A stretch of DNA of 36,336 bases from Treponema sp. (GCA_024698325.1 JAILRG010000019.1:1-36336), one strand, 5' to 3'; shown: positions 13,621-22,873, numbered from the stretch's first letter. Program-made: numbers and translations. The notes: generated by a model from the letters alone, not told the origin.

Positions 13621-14199
13621 TTAAGCTTTCATATCTTTTATGCAGCGCAAGAGCACTTCCATACAGACCCGCGCATCATCACAGGCCCGGTGTGCGGCTT
13701 GCACATCTATGGAAAACTGCTTTGCCAGAAACTGCAGGTTCCAGTGACCGTTTGCCGGATATACCTGACGGCTCAGCTGTAAGGTATCAACAGTCAAGTT
13801 GGAAAGCACGGGAAGGCCTGCCCGGCTAAGCTCCGCATTCATAAACTTCAAGTCGAAGGGAGCATTATGAGCCACCAGGACAGTGCCGTCTATAAAACGC
13901 AGAAAATCGGGAAGGACATCAGCAATGGCAGGCTTACCGGCGACCATATCATCGGTGATATGAGACACTTCCATGCAGACCGACGGAAGCGGAATGCCGG
14001 GATTTATCAGCTGATCGAAAGTTTCAAGGATTTCTACACTATCCTGCCTGAGTATGCATTTAACCGCGCCAATTTCAATGACGCGGTCTGACCTTGAATC
14101 AAGCCCCGTAGTTTCGGTGTCAAAGACACAGAAGACTGTTTCATCTGCAAGCAGACGGGGCAGCCTTTTGTAATCTTTTAAGAGCTTAGTTTGCAGCAT
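13621..14199 (-). CDS. DnaQ-family 3'-5' exonuclease
   Basis: DEDDh exonuclease of 192 aa, the size of a free proofreading subunit or an exonuclease X/RNase T-like enzyme. It has ExoI FDTETTG with D27 and E29, ExoII AHNAPFDLKF with D116, and ExoIII HRACDDA with H170 and D175, so all four metal-binding carboxylates and the general base are present. It could be the epsilon proofreader of DNA polymerase III or a general DNA/RNA trimming enzyme; the sequence does not decide. The ATG lies inside the end of pgm1, with a 14-base overlap, so translation is coupled. A strong terminator follows. Confidence 0.9.
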   Translation of the reverse strand: MLQTKLLKDYKRLPRLLADETVFCVFDTETTGLDSRSDRVIEIGAVKCILRQDSVEILETFDQLINPGIPLPSVCMEVSHITDDMVAGKPAIADVLPDFLRFIDGTVLVAHNAPFDLKFMNAELSRAGLPVLSNLTVDTLQLSRQVYPANGHWNLQFLAKQFSIDVQAAHRACDDARVCMEVLLRCIKDMKA

Positions 14200-15967
14200 C
14201 GAGAACGGCTTTTATATCTGCGGTAATCTTATCGCAGAGCATGCCAGCCTCTTTCTTTGCAGCACAGAGTCCTTCATCACTCTTTCCGGCAACCGGCGTG
14301 CGGCTGTTGATGTAGAACTTGATTTTCGGCTCCGTTCCACTCGGACGTGCACTTACAATAGTGCCGCCTTCAAGACAGAACTGAAGAACGTTGCTCTTCG
14401 GCAGGGAAATCGCCGATTTTGCAGCGGGATTTTTCGGGTCAAACTCAACGCTGTTTCCGATGTCGCGGATTTTAAGCACGGTCTTGCCACCGAGAGTCTG
14501 AACGCCGTCGTTACGCAGTTTGGTCATAATGCCGTCCATAACGCTCTTTCCACTGACGCCGGGGAAGTACTGGCTGATAGCGCGGTCTTCGTAGTAACCG
14601 TACTCTTTCCACATGTCATTCAGGTGCTCGAGCAGGCTTACGCCCTTGCTGCGCCAGTAAAGCGTCATCTCCGCACACATTGCGGCGGCAGAAACGCCAT
14701 CCTTGTCCATAACTTCTTTTTCGACCTTGTAGCCGTAGCTTTCTTCAAGACCAAAGACGTAGTTATTTGCGCCTGATTTTTCAAATTCATCTTCAACTGC
14801 GGCAATCCATTTAAAGCCGGTAAGGCAGTCATACAGTGTAACACCATACTTTTCGCAGATAGCATCGACAAAGTTTGATGTAACAATTGAGCGGATGGCA
14901 GCAGGCTTTTCAGGCATCTTGCCCAGCTCTTTGCGGCTTAAAAGCACATATTCGCAAAGCAGCGCACCCATCTGGTTTCCAGTGACCAGGACAAATTTTC
15001 CGTCCTTATCGGGGAATGCTGTACCAAAGCGGTCTGCATCCGGGTCTGTTGCCATAACGACATCAGCCTTTTCCTTAGTGCCAAGCTCTACGGCAAGCTT
15101 CAATGCGGGAGCTTCTTCGGGATTCGGCTTTTCGACTGTCGGGAAAGCGCCATCAGGCTCTCTCTGCTCCGGAACGGTAATGACGTTCAAGCCCAAATCA
15201 CCCAGAACCTTCTCAACATGCATTGCGCCGGTTCCGTGCAACGGCGTGTACACAACTTTAACGTCGCCAGCTTTTTCCTTGATTAAATCCGGGCGGAAAA
15301 GCTGGGCCTTACACATTGCCCAGTATTTTTCATCGATTTCTTTATCAATAAGTACCAGCTTGCCTGATTTGAGCGCCTCTTCCTTAGAGACAGTCTTTAC
15401 CTCAGTAACTGCATTCACTTCCTTGATGATGCCCACATCATGCGGCTCGATAACCTGAGCGCCGTTGTCCCAGTATGCCTTGTAGCCGTTGTACTGCGGC
15501 GGATTGTGGCTTGCAGTCACGACAACGCCAGTCTGAGCGCCGAGCGTGCGGATTGCAAATGACAGCTCCGGTGTGGGGCGCAGGCCGGTAAACAGGTATG
15601 CCTTAATACCGTTTGCAGCAAGGATGAGCGCGGTAGCCTCAGCAAAAACACCGCTGTTTTTGCGGCTGTCGTATGCAACAACAGCAGAGAGCGTGCCGTC
15701 AGCAGCTTTTTCAGGGAAAGCCTTGCGCACATAGTTTGCAAGGCCCTGTGTTGCAAGGTTAATCTCAAGCGTATTCATGCGGTTAGTTCCGCCGCCCATA
15801 ACACCGCGCAAACCGCCGGTACCAAATTCCAGAGTCTGATAGAAGCGGTCTTCAAGCTCCTTCATATCCTCTTTTGCAACCAGTTCTTCTACTTCTTTGC
15901 GGAAGCGCTCGTCTTTTTCTTCGGCGATGTATTTTTTCGCCCGAGCCAAGATTTCAGCTTTTTCCAT
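14186..15967 (-). CDS. Phosphoglucomutase/phosphomannomutase (PgcA/PGM2-like)
   Basis: Phosphohexomutase of 593 aa, close to the size of B. subtilis PgcA (about 580). It interconverts glucose-1-phosphate and glucose-6-phosphate, linking glycolysis with glycogen and surface-sugar synthesis; phosphopentomutase activity is also possible in this subfamily. It has FGTGGLRGVMGGGTNRMN (48-65), active serine S153 in TASHNP, the metal loop DPDADR (308-313), ESYGY (409-413) in the sugar-binding loop, and RPSGTEPK (541-548) for phosphate. AAGGAG lies nine bases before the ATG. It precedes and overlaps the exonuclease and follows a second, unlike hexomutase after 53 bp. Confidence 0.92.
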   Translation of the reverse strand: MEKAEILARAKKYIAEEKDERFRKEVEELVAKEDMKELEDRFYQTLEFGTGGLRGVMGGGTNRMNTLEINLATQGLANYVRKAFPEKAADGTLSAVVAYDSRKNSGVFAEATALILAANGIKAYLFTGLRPTPELSFAIRTLGAQTGVVVTASHNPPQYNGYKAYWDNGAQVIEPHDVGIIKEVNAVTEVKTVSKEEALKSGKLVLIDKEIDEKYWAMCKAQLFRPDLIKEKAGDVKVVYTPLHGTGAMHVEKVLGDLGLNVITVPEQREPDGAFPTVEKPNPEEAPALKLAVELGTKEKADVVMATDPDADRFGTAFPDKDGKFVLVTGNQMGALLCEYVLLSRKELGKMPEKPAAIRSIVTSNFVDAICEKYGVTLYDCLTGFKWIAAVEDEFEKSGANNYVFGLEESYGYKVEKEVMDKDGVSAAAMCAEMTLYWRSKGVSLLEHLNDMWKEYGYYEDRAISQYFPGVSGKSVMDGIMTKLRNDGVQTLGGKTVLKIRDIGNSVEFDPKNPAAKSAISLPKSNVLQFCLEGGTIVSARPSGTEPKIKFYINSRTPVAGKSDEGLCAAKKEAGMLCDKITADIKAVLDAAN

Positions 15968-16020
15968 TTCAAAAAACTCCTTCTATGATTAGCAATACTG
16001 CATGTTTTCGAATATACGGC

Positions 16021-17904
16021 TTACATGTCTGCCATTGAAAGCAGTTCGGTTTCCCACGAGAGAAGCCCCCGCTCCACATCAGGGTTGTCCCCTTTTACAT
16101 CGCACATAATGCGGAACACCGGCTCGGTTTTGCTGCCGCGCATCCACATAAACGCAAGAGGATTCTTATCCTCATCGTAAAAGATGATTTTGAGGCCGCC
16201 GGTACCGCTCACACTAAAGTCCTCAATGTTTCTGTACTCTTCGGTTCCTACCGTGGCGACAGCCTCGTAGCTTGCAAAACCAAACTTCTGCTTGAAAATC
16301 TTTGTCTTTGATTCCCACCCCTGCTCAAAAATCCGCTGGAAGCGTTTTTTCAGCGCCAGTTGATTCGTTTCGCGAATCTTTAACAGCGCACGAGCTTCGC
16401 TGACACCGGTAGTCGTATACGCAGGAAGCGTAGCGATTATATCAGAAAGTGTAAAGTTCTTTTTGTACTTATCTGTCTGGCCGCTGGCCTTGCACCAGAG
16501 ATGAAACAGGCCGAGCACAGGCTTTCCTGTCGGCGAGGTCGTATCCTGCAGCACCAGAAGCTTAATAAGCGCAAACAGTGTATTTATCGGGTCGCGGACT
16601 GCTGCCGGGTGCGTGATGTTTCCGCCATTGGAGCCTTCGCCCAAAATGCGCACGATGTAGCCTTCTTCCCGCTTTTTACGGGCAAGGTTCACTACGTTAG
16701 CCTCGCCGACTTCGGCGCGGAAAAGCTCTGCGTGGAAAGCGCGGGCAATTTCATCAATACGCATGGACGTCGGGCAATTAGCAACCACTGCAAGCTTAAA
16801 ATCCTCGGGGAGGTTTGCGCTCCACTTGCGGCTTGAAAACTGGCTGTCGCTGATATACTGCTCGGTTTTGCCGAAAAGTCCGTGCCGTTCTTTTGTATTA
16901 AACTGATACACAGAATATGCAAGCTCACTCAACACAGAAAGCGCGAACACTTCCTGTGCTTTCAGGACCTCAGCCTTTTGTGCAGCATCATTCCAGTACA
17001 CAATGTTTCCCCGGTCGCCGTCGCAGTCGGGCATATAGCCAAGGATAACCTCTTTTTTGCCTTCTTTATGGAGCCTTTCCATCTCGTGAGCGCACCACTC
17101 AAGGTTTTCCGGCTCTGGGATAATAGCATGCACAATCTGACCGGGAGCGTTGTTCACCGCGTAAAAAGAAATGCCGGTATCTCCGAGAAGTTCCCCGTCA
17201 AGAGAAAGCGTTCTTGCGCTTCCGTTCATGTCGCAGACGACGCCGATAGGCCTTGAACAAACAGCACGGCGGATTCCAGAGAGCATTTTATTCTGTGCTG
17301 TCCGGTCTTCCGTCCCGGTGATGACAGCTTTTGCAAAATCCCGGTAGGCAATAAGCGCCCGCTGTTTAGAGGCATGCATTTCTGCATACAGCCAGTCAAG
17401 TTCAGCTTCTGCACAGGCTGCCGTCAATGCAGCTGCATCAGCGGCACTTTCTGCAGAGGAAAGCTTATCGGTAAAACGTTTTACAAGCTTTGCATTTTCT
17501 TCAGCGGTAAGGACGCCGCCGTCGTTCAGTCCGAATTTAAGACCGTTATGTCCGATAGGATTATGACTTGCTGATATGTATAGAAAGCCGTCTGCGTTTC
17601 TTGCAGCAGCCATTATCTCAGGTGCGGCAATTGCGCCAGTGTAAGAAACAGCGATTCCCCGGGCGAGAAGCACGCGAAGCACTGTATCGGCTATAGCACT
17701 GCCGGTAGGGCGGGTATCCGTACCTACTATGACAGAAACGCCCTGACCGCATTTTGCAAGCATGTAGTCGGCAAAGGAATCTGCCGCATACGCAACAACC
17801 GCCGTATTTTCTTCGCCTATATCTGGAAATGAATCATTCTCATCGCCGGAAGCTGCAAACACCTTGCGCCAGCCCGACGCAGAGGTAATCATATTATGTT
17901 CCAT
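16021..17904 (-). CDS. Divergent phosphohexomutase (second copy type)
   Basis: A 627-aa member of the alpha-D-phosphohexomutase superfamily, but only distantly like its neighbour. It has the phosphoserine loop SASHNPIGHNG (111-121, S113), the metal loop DCDGDRGN (293-300) and, near the C-terminus, RGSKTEPVFRI, where most members have RPSGTEP. The large insertions between the first and second motifs and the sequence VLGEGSNGGNITHP are unlike standard PGM. The substrate could be glucose, mannose or an amino sugar. The start at 17904 follows the -10 by nine bases with no ribosome site; a second ATG four codons in is an alternative. It lies 53 bp upstream of the other mutase, probably in the same transcript. 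Confidence 0.85.
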   Translation of the reverse strand: MEHNMITSASGWRKVFAASGDENDSFPDIGEENTAVVAYAADSFADYMLAKCGQGVSVIVGTDTRPTGSAIADTVLRVLLARGIAVSYTGAIAAPEIMAAARNADGFLYISASHNPIGHNGLKFGLNDGGVLTAEENAKLVKRFTDKLSSAESAADAAALTAACAEAELDWLYAEMHASKQRALIAYRDFAKAVITGTEDRTAQNKMLSGIRRAVCSRPIGVVCDMNGSARTLSLDGELLGDTGISFYAVNNAPGQIVHAIIPEPENLEWCAHEMERLHKEGKKEVILGYMPDCDGDRGNIVYWNDAAQKAEVLKAQEVFALSVLSELAYSVYQFNTKERHGLFGKTEQYISDSQFSSRKWSANLPEDFKLAVVANCPTSMRIDEIARAFHAELFRAEVGEANVVNLARKKREEGYIVRILGEGSNGGNITHPAAVRDPINTLFALIKLLVLQDTTSPTGKPVLGLFHLWCKASGQTDKYKKNFTLSDIIATLPAYTTTGVSEARALLKIRETNQLALKKRFQRIFEQGWESKTKIFKQKFGFASYEAVATVGTEEYRNIEDFSVSGTGGLKIIFYDEDKNPLAFMWMRGSKTEPVFRIMCDVKGDNPDVERGLLSWETELLSMADM

Positions 17905-17913
17905 ACGGGGTCT

Positions 17914-17942
17914 ATTGTACCATGAGATGCATGGGGTTTCAA
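17914..17942 (-). promoter_or_regulatory. Promoter of the divergent hexomutase
   Basis: Minus strand: -35 TTGAAA (17942-17937), 17-bp spacer, extended -10 TGG-TACAAT (17919-17914). Predicted start falls one to three bases before the ATG at 17904. Confidence 0.65.
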
Positions 17943-18005
17943 GGTTTTATTGCCTGGCAGAAAGTCCGGAAAAGTACAAGACCAGTACGGCTCTGAAAAA
18001 AGGAA

Positions 18006-18947
18006 TCAGCCTCTGGGAGCCTTTGCCGGATCAATCGGAAGTCCGTTCTGGAATACCATAAGCGATACCTGCGGCTTTTCGGAGATAGCGTCCACACCGG
18101 CAGTTCCAAGCTGCTGTCCATAGGTGATGTATTCGCCCTTGTTTACACGCACCGAACCAAGCCCCGTATACGCATAGATGTGCCCGGTTTTGCTCTGCAC
18201 GAACACGACGTTTCCAAAACCGCGGTACAGGCCGCTGAACATGACGGTTCCTTCCCGGATTGCCGTAACGCTTTCGTTCTTTCGGGCAGAAAGGTTTACC
18301 CCGCTCACCTTGCCGTTCACATAGGTAACTGAAGGCGATTTTACCGGCCACACAAGCGAAGAATCCCCTTTTTTTGCAGAATACGAACGCGGATCGTTTG
18401 ACTTCAAATCAGGAACGTCGGGCTTGGCGCTGGCAGCGGTTACCGGAGCTGTTTTTGCAGCAGCGGCAGAAGAAGCAGACTTTGCAACAGCGGATGCTAT
18501 GGATGCGCCCAGCGGAATCGTAAGCTTCTGACCGGCTTTCAGCACGCTCGAGGCATCAGCTTTATTCGCCGCCTGTAAGTCGGCCACAGCAATTCCATAC
18601 GTACGGGAAATACCGTACCAGGTCTCGCCTTTCTGCACGACATGCTCTTTTGTCTGGGAGGGTGCCGGATTTGAACCTGTTGACGTTTTTACCGAAGGCT
18701 TTGCTTCTGAAGCCTTGCCGGCTTCCGGTATCACAAGCTTCTGTCCGGCCTTTACGGAAGAGCCGTCTGCAATATTGTTTGCCTTACAGATGTCGGCAAC
18801 AGTTGTCTTATACTGCCGCGAAAGAGAATACAAGGTCTCTCCTTTCTGCACGACATGAGTCGTATCTGCATACATGCTGCAGGAGAGTGCTAAAACCAGC
18901 GCTGCAAGTGAAATTTTTTCAATGCGATTAGTACCATGGCTCTTCAT
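18006..18947 (-). CDS. LysM protein with degenerate LytM (M23) domain
   Basis: Exported 313-aa envelope protein. Signal peptide about 1-27 (hydrophobic ISLAALVLALSCSMYA, then D). LysM repeats at about 30-74 and 102-146, each starting HVVQKGET, bind peptidoglycan. A Ser/Ala/Lys-rich linker leads to an M23/LytM fold at about 196-313 (GVNLSARKNESVTAIREGTV, GFGNVVFVQ, KGEYITYGQQLGTAG). The zinc ligands are gone: HxxxD is replaced by SGVNL (215-219), HLH by VSLMV (294-298), and the YxHL histidine by YTGLG (260-264). It should therefore not cut peptidoglycan, and may activate an amidase as EnvC and NlpD do in E. coli (inference). It is last in the recN run, 34 bp after the HD gene. Confidence 0.85.
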   Translation of the reverse strand: MKSHGTNRIEKISLAALVLALSCSMYADTTHVVQKGETLYSLSRQYKTTVADICKANNIADGSSVKAGQKLVIPEAGKASEAKPSVKTSTGSNPAPSQTKEHVVQKGETWYGISRTYGIAVADLQAANKADASSVLKAGQKLTIPLGASIASAVAKSASSAAAAKTAPVTAASAKPDVPDLKSNDPRSYSAKKGDSSLVWPVKSPSVTYVNGKVSGVNLSARKNESVTAIREGTVMFSGLYRGFGNVVFVQSKTGHIYAYTGLGSVRVNKGEYITYGQQLGTAGVDAISEKPQVSLMVFQNGLPIDPAKAPRG

Positions 18948-18981
18948 ACTCTGCTATTTTCGGCATGGCAAAAGCGATGTA

Positions 18982-20226
18982 TTAGCTGTTTTCACCCAGG
19001 AGTCGGAGGAGCTTACCGATTTCGATGCCGTTTATTTCGGTTTCGGCAGGATAGGCCCGCAAAATGTTCTCGCGGCCGCTTCGCAAATGGGTGCTGGTAA
19101 TGCCGTATTTGATTGAACTGTCAGCTTCGATAAATGCCGCGATATGATCTGCCATGCGCACCGTCCGGCCGTCTACCGGCAGAAACTCGTCAGCATTGTA
19201 CTGTCGGTTCAGCGTACCCCAGTCGACAGTTTCGATAAGCTGCTCATCAGTATCATAATCGCGCACGACGACACGGTTTTTAAACTCATCGCTGGTAAAA
19301 TACATAAGCTCATCTGCGTAATAGGAATCCATGAGCGGCACCAGCTCCGCACGAACAATCTCATCCTCAATATGCTTAACGACAGAAGGAAGCTCATCGG
19401 TGGCCTGCTTGACCGGGGAAATAATATCGCGGGTAACAGCCTCGGGCAAATCGTGGAACAGCGCGCTGAAAAAATCATTGAAAAGGCGCTTAGGACACAG
19501 AGGCACTTTTGTCTCCCGCATCAACAGCAGCGTTACGCAGGCAACAAAAAAGCAGTGTCCCAGAACGCTGGTATGAGGAACGCGGGGCGTCTGATTCCAG
19601 CGGGTCTGAAAACGGAGCTGCTCAATCATCATGATAAAATCAAACGGCCGCTGGCGCGTAACTAAAAGCTGCATGCCACGCAGGTCGAGGTAAGGCTGAA
19701 TGTCCTCGTTCAGATCTTTTCTGATTTTTGTAAGACGTTCTTCTTCGTTTACAGGCGCAACCATTTCCAGTTCGCGCAAGGAAGAAAATTTATGCGCTGC
19801 CCGAAGCACGCGCGCTGCAAGCTCACTCTTTTTAGGAAAGCGGATTGAACCGGCAGTCTGGCCGATATACAGCGTAAAGCGCGTAAACAGGTCATCGTCG
19901 TGGATGAGTTCGCGGTACTGCTCAAGCACCCATTCATTCAGGCGGATGTACTCGTGAGGATACTGTTCGCGAATCATACGCTGCACCGGGCTTTTTATGT
20001 CGCACAGGGCAATTTTCCGGAGCAAATCGAACAGAGATGCATACATAATCCATTCCCAGTCGATTTGGTGCCCCTGCATTTCCTCATACTTTCCGATAAT
20101 GTAGGCCGCGACCATTTTTTCCGCAGCCTTGTCCATCTCCACAAGGTCAAAGGGACGAATCAAATCATTCCAGCGCTGTATCGAGAATCCTTCAAAAATT
20201 TTGTAAATCAAGCGGCTGTCTATCAT
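18982..20226 (-). CDS. HD-domain phosphohydrolase, YfbR-like, with long N-terminal region
   Basis: A 414-aa protein. The C-terminal half is an HD domain of the YfbR (5'-deoxynucleotidase) group: RVPHTSVLGHCFF (215-227), FHDLPEAVTRDIISPVK (257-273) with the HD pair H258-D259 and D267, and RMADHIAAFIEA (357-368) with D360. E. coli YfbR is about 200 aa, so residues 1-190 here are an extra, mostly helical region that I cannot assign. Nucleotidase activity is a fair guess, no more. AGGGAG lies before the ATG. It sits 35 bp after the helical unknown gene and 34 bp before the LysM/LytM gene, so these should be co-transcribed with recN. Confidence 0.75.
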   Translation of the reverse strand: MIDSRLIYKIFEGFSIQRWNDLIRPFDLVEMDKAAEKMVAAYIIGKYEEMQGHQIDWEWIMYASLFDLLRKIALCDIKSPVQRMIREQYPHEYIRLNEWVLEQYRELIHDDDLFTRFTLYIGQTAGSIRFPKKSELAARVLRAAHKFSSLRELEMVAPVNEEERLTKIRKDLNEDIQPYLDLRGMQLLVTRQRPFDFIMMIEQLRFQTRWNQTPRVPHTSVLGHCFFVACVTLLLMRETKVPLCPKRLFNDFFSALFHDLPEAVTRDIISPVKQATDELPSVVKHIEDEIVRAELVPLMDSYYADELMYFTSDEFKNRVVVRDYDTDEQLIETVDWGTLNRQYNADEFLPVDGRTVRMADHIAAFIEADSSIKYGITSTHLRSGRENILRAYPAETEINGIEIGKLLRLLGENS

Positions 20227-20261
20227 CGTGCTCCCTGCATGCAGTGTTTACGGCTTCCCGG

Positions 20262-21065
20262 TCAGCGGGCGACGCCGTTTTTCTTATCATGCTCCATTTT
20301 TTCTCTCCACACAAGCGCTTTCTTTTTAAGCTCCTCTGCGGTATCTTTTTCGCCGGTGAGCATGCATATCCGGCGCTCTGCCACCACATAGTTGATGGCA
20401 ATGCGGATGTCATCCAGACGATGAGTGGAAAGCTCGTAGCGGTCGCGGTACTGGCTGCCAGACTGATCCAGCAGCTTTTTTATACGGCGGATGTAATACA
20501 CTGTGTTGTCATAATCCGCTGACTGCGTATCAAGATAATCCTTGCAGGCTTTTTTCCAGTCAACCAGATTTTTGGCAACCGTCACGAAACGTCCCTGCAG
20601 CTCCACGAATGCCCACCGCCATTTCGTGTTGTCACCATACGCGTCCGTCAGTAAGCGGATAGCAAGTCCGAGCTTTCGAATCAGCGTATAGCGGTCATTG
20701 AACGGCATTTTCTCAAGCTGCAGGACCTTTTCCTCTATTTCGGAATACTGCACGTCAATCGACGGCGTGACAATTTCTTCAAGATAAATGATGGCCTTAT
20801 ACAGGATTTTGCGGGCTTCGTTAAGCATGTCGTTGTTCTTGACATCGAGAAGCTCCACAGAAAGGTTATTCATGGCAATATACGTCGTCGCAACCGAAAT
20901 CATCAGCTCACAGAGCATGATTTTTTTATATGCGACAGATGCATTATCCCGGCTCAGCGTTGCGATTATCTCCTTTTCTTTCTTGAGAGACTCGTTAATC
21001 TGCTTCTGATAGGGGTCGCTGCGTTCCTGAAATTCCTGTCTGCGAGCTTCGCTTACTTTTGCCAT
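20262..21065 (-). CDS. Helical protein of unknown function
   Basis: A 267-aa soluble protein with no signal peptide or membrane segment. It is rich in charged residues and predicted strongly helical: KKEKEIIATLSRDNASVAYK near 30-49, an alanine/methionine-rich stretch (CELMISVATTYIAMNNLSVE), and a basic C-terminal tail with KKKALVWREKMEHDKKNG. I recognise no catalytic motif. The start is the ATG at 21065, sharing one base with the recN stop (TGATG), with AAGGAGA upstream in recN; a GTG one codon earlier is in frame. Such tight coupling to recN and the following HD gene suggests a constant partner. Similar genes are, as far as I recall, confined to spirochaetes. Confidence 0.7.
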   Translation of the reverse strand: MAKVSEARRQEFQERSDPYQKQINESLKKEKEIIATLSRDNASVAYKKIMLCELMISVATTYIAMNNLSVELLDVKNNDMLNEARKILYKAIIYLEEIVTPSIDVQYSEIEEKVLQLEKMPFNDRYTLIRKLGLAIRLLTDAYGDNTKWRWAFVELQGRFVTVAKNLVDWKKACKDYLDTQSADYDNTVYYIRRIKKLLDQSGSQYRDRYELSTHRLDDIRIAINYVVAERRICMLTGEKDTAEELKKKALVWREKMEHDKKNGVAR

Positions 21066-22873
21066 CACTGTCTCCTTGAGCTGTATTTTTGCAGCATGGC
21101 GCGGGCGTGTTCTATAGATTCGCTGGATGCGGGGTCTCCGGAAAGCATGCGTGCGATTTCTTCAACACGTTCTTCTCCGGCGATGGGGAACACGCGGGTG
21201 CTCGTGGTACCGCCGGATACGCCTTTTGCAATCTTTACCTGATTATCGGCATAAACTGCGATGCTCGCAAGGTGCGTTATACACAAAACCTGCTTATTTT
21301 TTGCCAGATTCTGAAGATGGCTTCCGATTGAAACGGCTATTTCGCCGCCGATACCCGTGTCAATTTCGTCAAAGACCAGCGTGCCAACCGGGTCTGAAGC
21401 GGCAAATATAGTCTTTAAGGCAAGCATGACCCGCGAAAGTTCGCCGCCAGAAGCAATTTTTGCAAGCGGCTGCAGCGGAGAACCGGGGTTTGCGCTGATC
21501 AGGAACTCGACGTTGTCCATGCCGTACGGGCCGCACAACTGCATGGGAGTATGTTCCGCACCGGTCTGCTGGGGAGCAGGTCCTTTTGCCGTAAGCGAAA
21601 CAGAAAAGCGGGTTCCGTTCATGCCGAGCTTAGAAAGCACCTGCACCACAGCTCCGGACATCGTCTCGGCGGCTCGCACGCGAAGAGCAGAAATCTGCTT
21701 TGCCTCAGTATACACCTGTTTTTCAAGCCGGCTTATATCCTGCATGAGCGCTTCTTTTCCTTCCTCGCCGCTCTGCATTGCATCAAGCTGTGCCTGAGCC
21801 TGCTCTGCATACCGGAGCACCTCATCGAGAGGAGATGTCACAGAGCCTGCGTATTTCTTTTTCAGATTGTAAATGACTGTCTGCCGTTCCTGCACCTGGG
21901 TAAGGCGCTCGGGGTCAAACACAAGGGACTGCGCGTAACGCTGGTATTCGTCAGCCACATCAGAAAGCTCGTAAAAAGCGCTGTCAAGGCGCTGCTCAAG
22001 CGGGCCGAGCGCCTTTGCATCCATGGAGGAAGCGTGCTGGGCATTGCTCCGCAAGCGCTTAAGCGCAGAAATAATGCTGTCGCCGCCCTCGCCGCCGCCT
22101 AATGCTGCATTTATCGCTTCGATGTCCGCAAAAAGCTTTTCGTAGGAAGAAAGGCGCACTTCCTCCTCTTCAAGTTCCGTGTCTTCACCGGGCTTCAGCT
22201 TAGCAGCCGTAATTTCTTCCACGGCAAAAGTCAGAAGCTCTATTTTCTGCGCGCGGTCAGCGTCATTTGCATTCAGCTCAGAAAGCTTACGCCGTTTTTC
22301 CACCAGCTCCGTGTAAAGCGCCGTAAAGGAAGCAACGCGCTCGGTAAGTCCTGCGTACGAATCAAGAAAGCGGCGGTGCTCCGAAACGCGCATAAGCGAC
22401 TGATGCTCATGCTGTCCGTGAATGTCGACCAAAAAAGCGCTGAAGGCGGCAAGGTCGGCGCGCGTTACAGCTGTTCCGCCAATCCAGGCGCCGCTTTTTC
22501 CGTTTTCGCGTACATAGCGGCGAAGCAGGATGCGGTCATTTTCCGGCTCGATGCCGTGCATGGAAAGCCATTCGCGGGCAGAACGGGCCTCATGCTCCTC
22601 TGTTTCTGAATGCTGAGAGTCCGGCATGGGGATGGCGGCGCCTGCAGCAGCTGCTTCCGGCGGTAACAGGAAGGTTCCGCTTACCGTAGCCTCGTGACAG
22701 CCGGGGCGAATCTGCTCTACTCCGCTTTTTCCACCGAGAAGAAAAGAAAGAGCGCCGATTAAAAGAGATTTTCCGGCACCAGTTTCGCCTGACAGCACGG
22801 TAAATCCTTTCTCAAACTCCAGATTGGCGCTGTCAATAAGCGCAAAATCTTTTATGGTCAAATCTTCAAGCAT
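21065..22873 (-). CDS. recN: DNA repair ATPase RecN
   Basis: SMC-like ATPase acting early in double-strand break repair. The protein has 602 aa: Walker A GETGAGKS (29-36), a long coiled-coil middle with glutamate-rich heptads (LEEEEVRLSSYEKL and beyond), the ABC signature ASGGELSRVMLALK, Walker B LVFDEIDTGIGG and the final CITHLASIAVYAD. I start it at the ATG at 22873, where the family N-terminus (LEDLTIKDFALI) begins; a longer frame from 22951 would add 26 residues that match nothing. It overlaps the NAD kinase gene by eight bases (ATGCTTGA), with AGGGG upstream, and its stop overlaps the next start. Confidence 0.95.
   Translation of the reverse strand: MLEDLTIKDFALIDSANLEFEKGFTVLSGETGAGKSLLIGALSFLLGGKSGVEQIRPGCHEATVSGTFLLPPEAAAAGAAIPMPDSQHSETEEHEARSAREWLSMHGIEPENDRILLRRYVRENGKSGAWIGGTAVTRADLAAFSAFLVDIHGQHEHQSLMRVSEHRRFLDSYAGLTERVASFTALYTELVEKRRKLSELNANDADRAQKIELLTFAVEEITAAKLKPGEDTELEEEEVRLSSYEKLFADIEAINAALGGGEGGDSIISALKRLRSNAQHASSMDAKALGPLEQRLDSAFYELSDVADEYQRYAQSLVFDPERLTQVQERQTVIYNLKKKYAGSVTSPLDEVLRYAEQAQAQLDAMQSGEEGKEALMQDISRLEKQVYTEAKQISALRVRAAETMSGAVVQVLSKLGMNGTRFSVSLTAKGPAPQQTGAEHTPMQLCGPYGMDNVEFLISANPGSPLQPLAKIASGGELSRVMLALKTIFAASDPVGTLVFDEIDTGIGGEIAVSIGSHLQNLAKNKQVLCITHLASIAVYADNQVKIAKGVSGGTTSTRVFPIAGEERVEEIARMLSGDPASSESIEHARAMLQKYSSRRQ

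Noticed and set aside
15968..16020. Separate promoter for the PgcA-like gene
   Set aside because: The 53-base gap holds a ribosome site but no paired -35 and -10; co-transcription with the upstream mutase is simpler.
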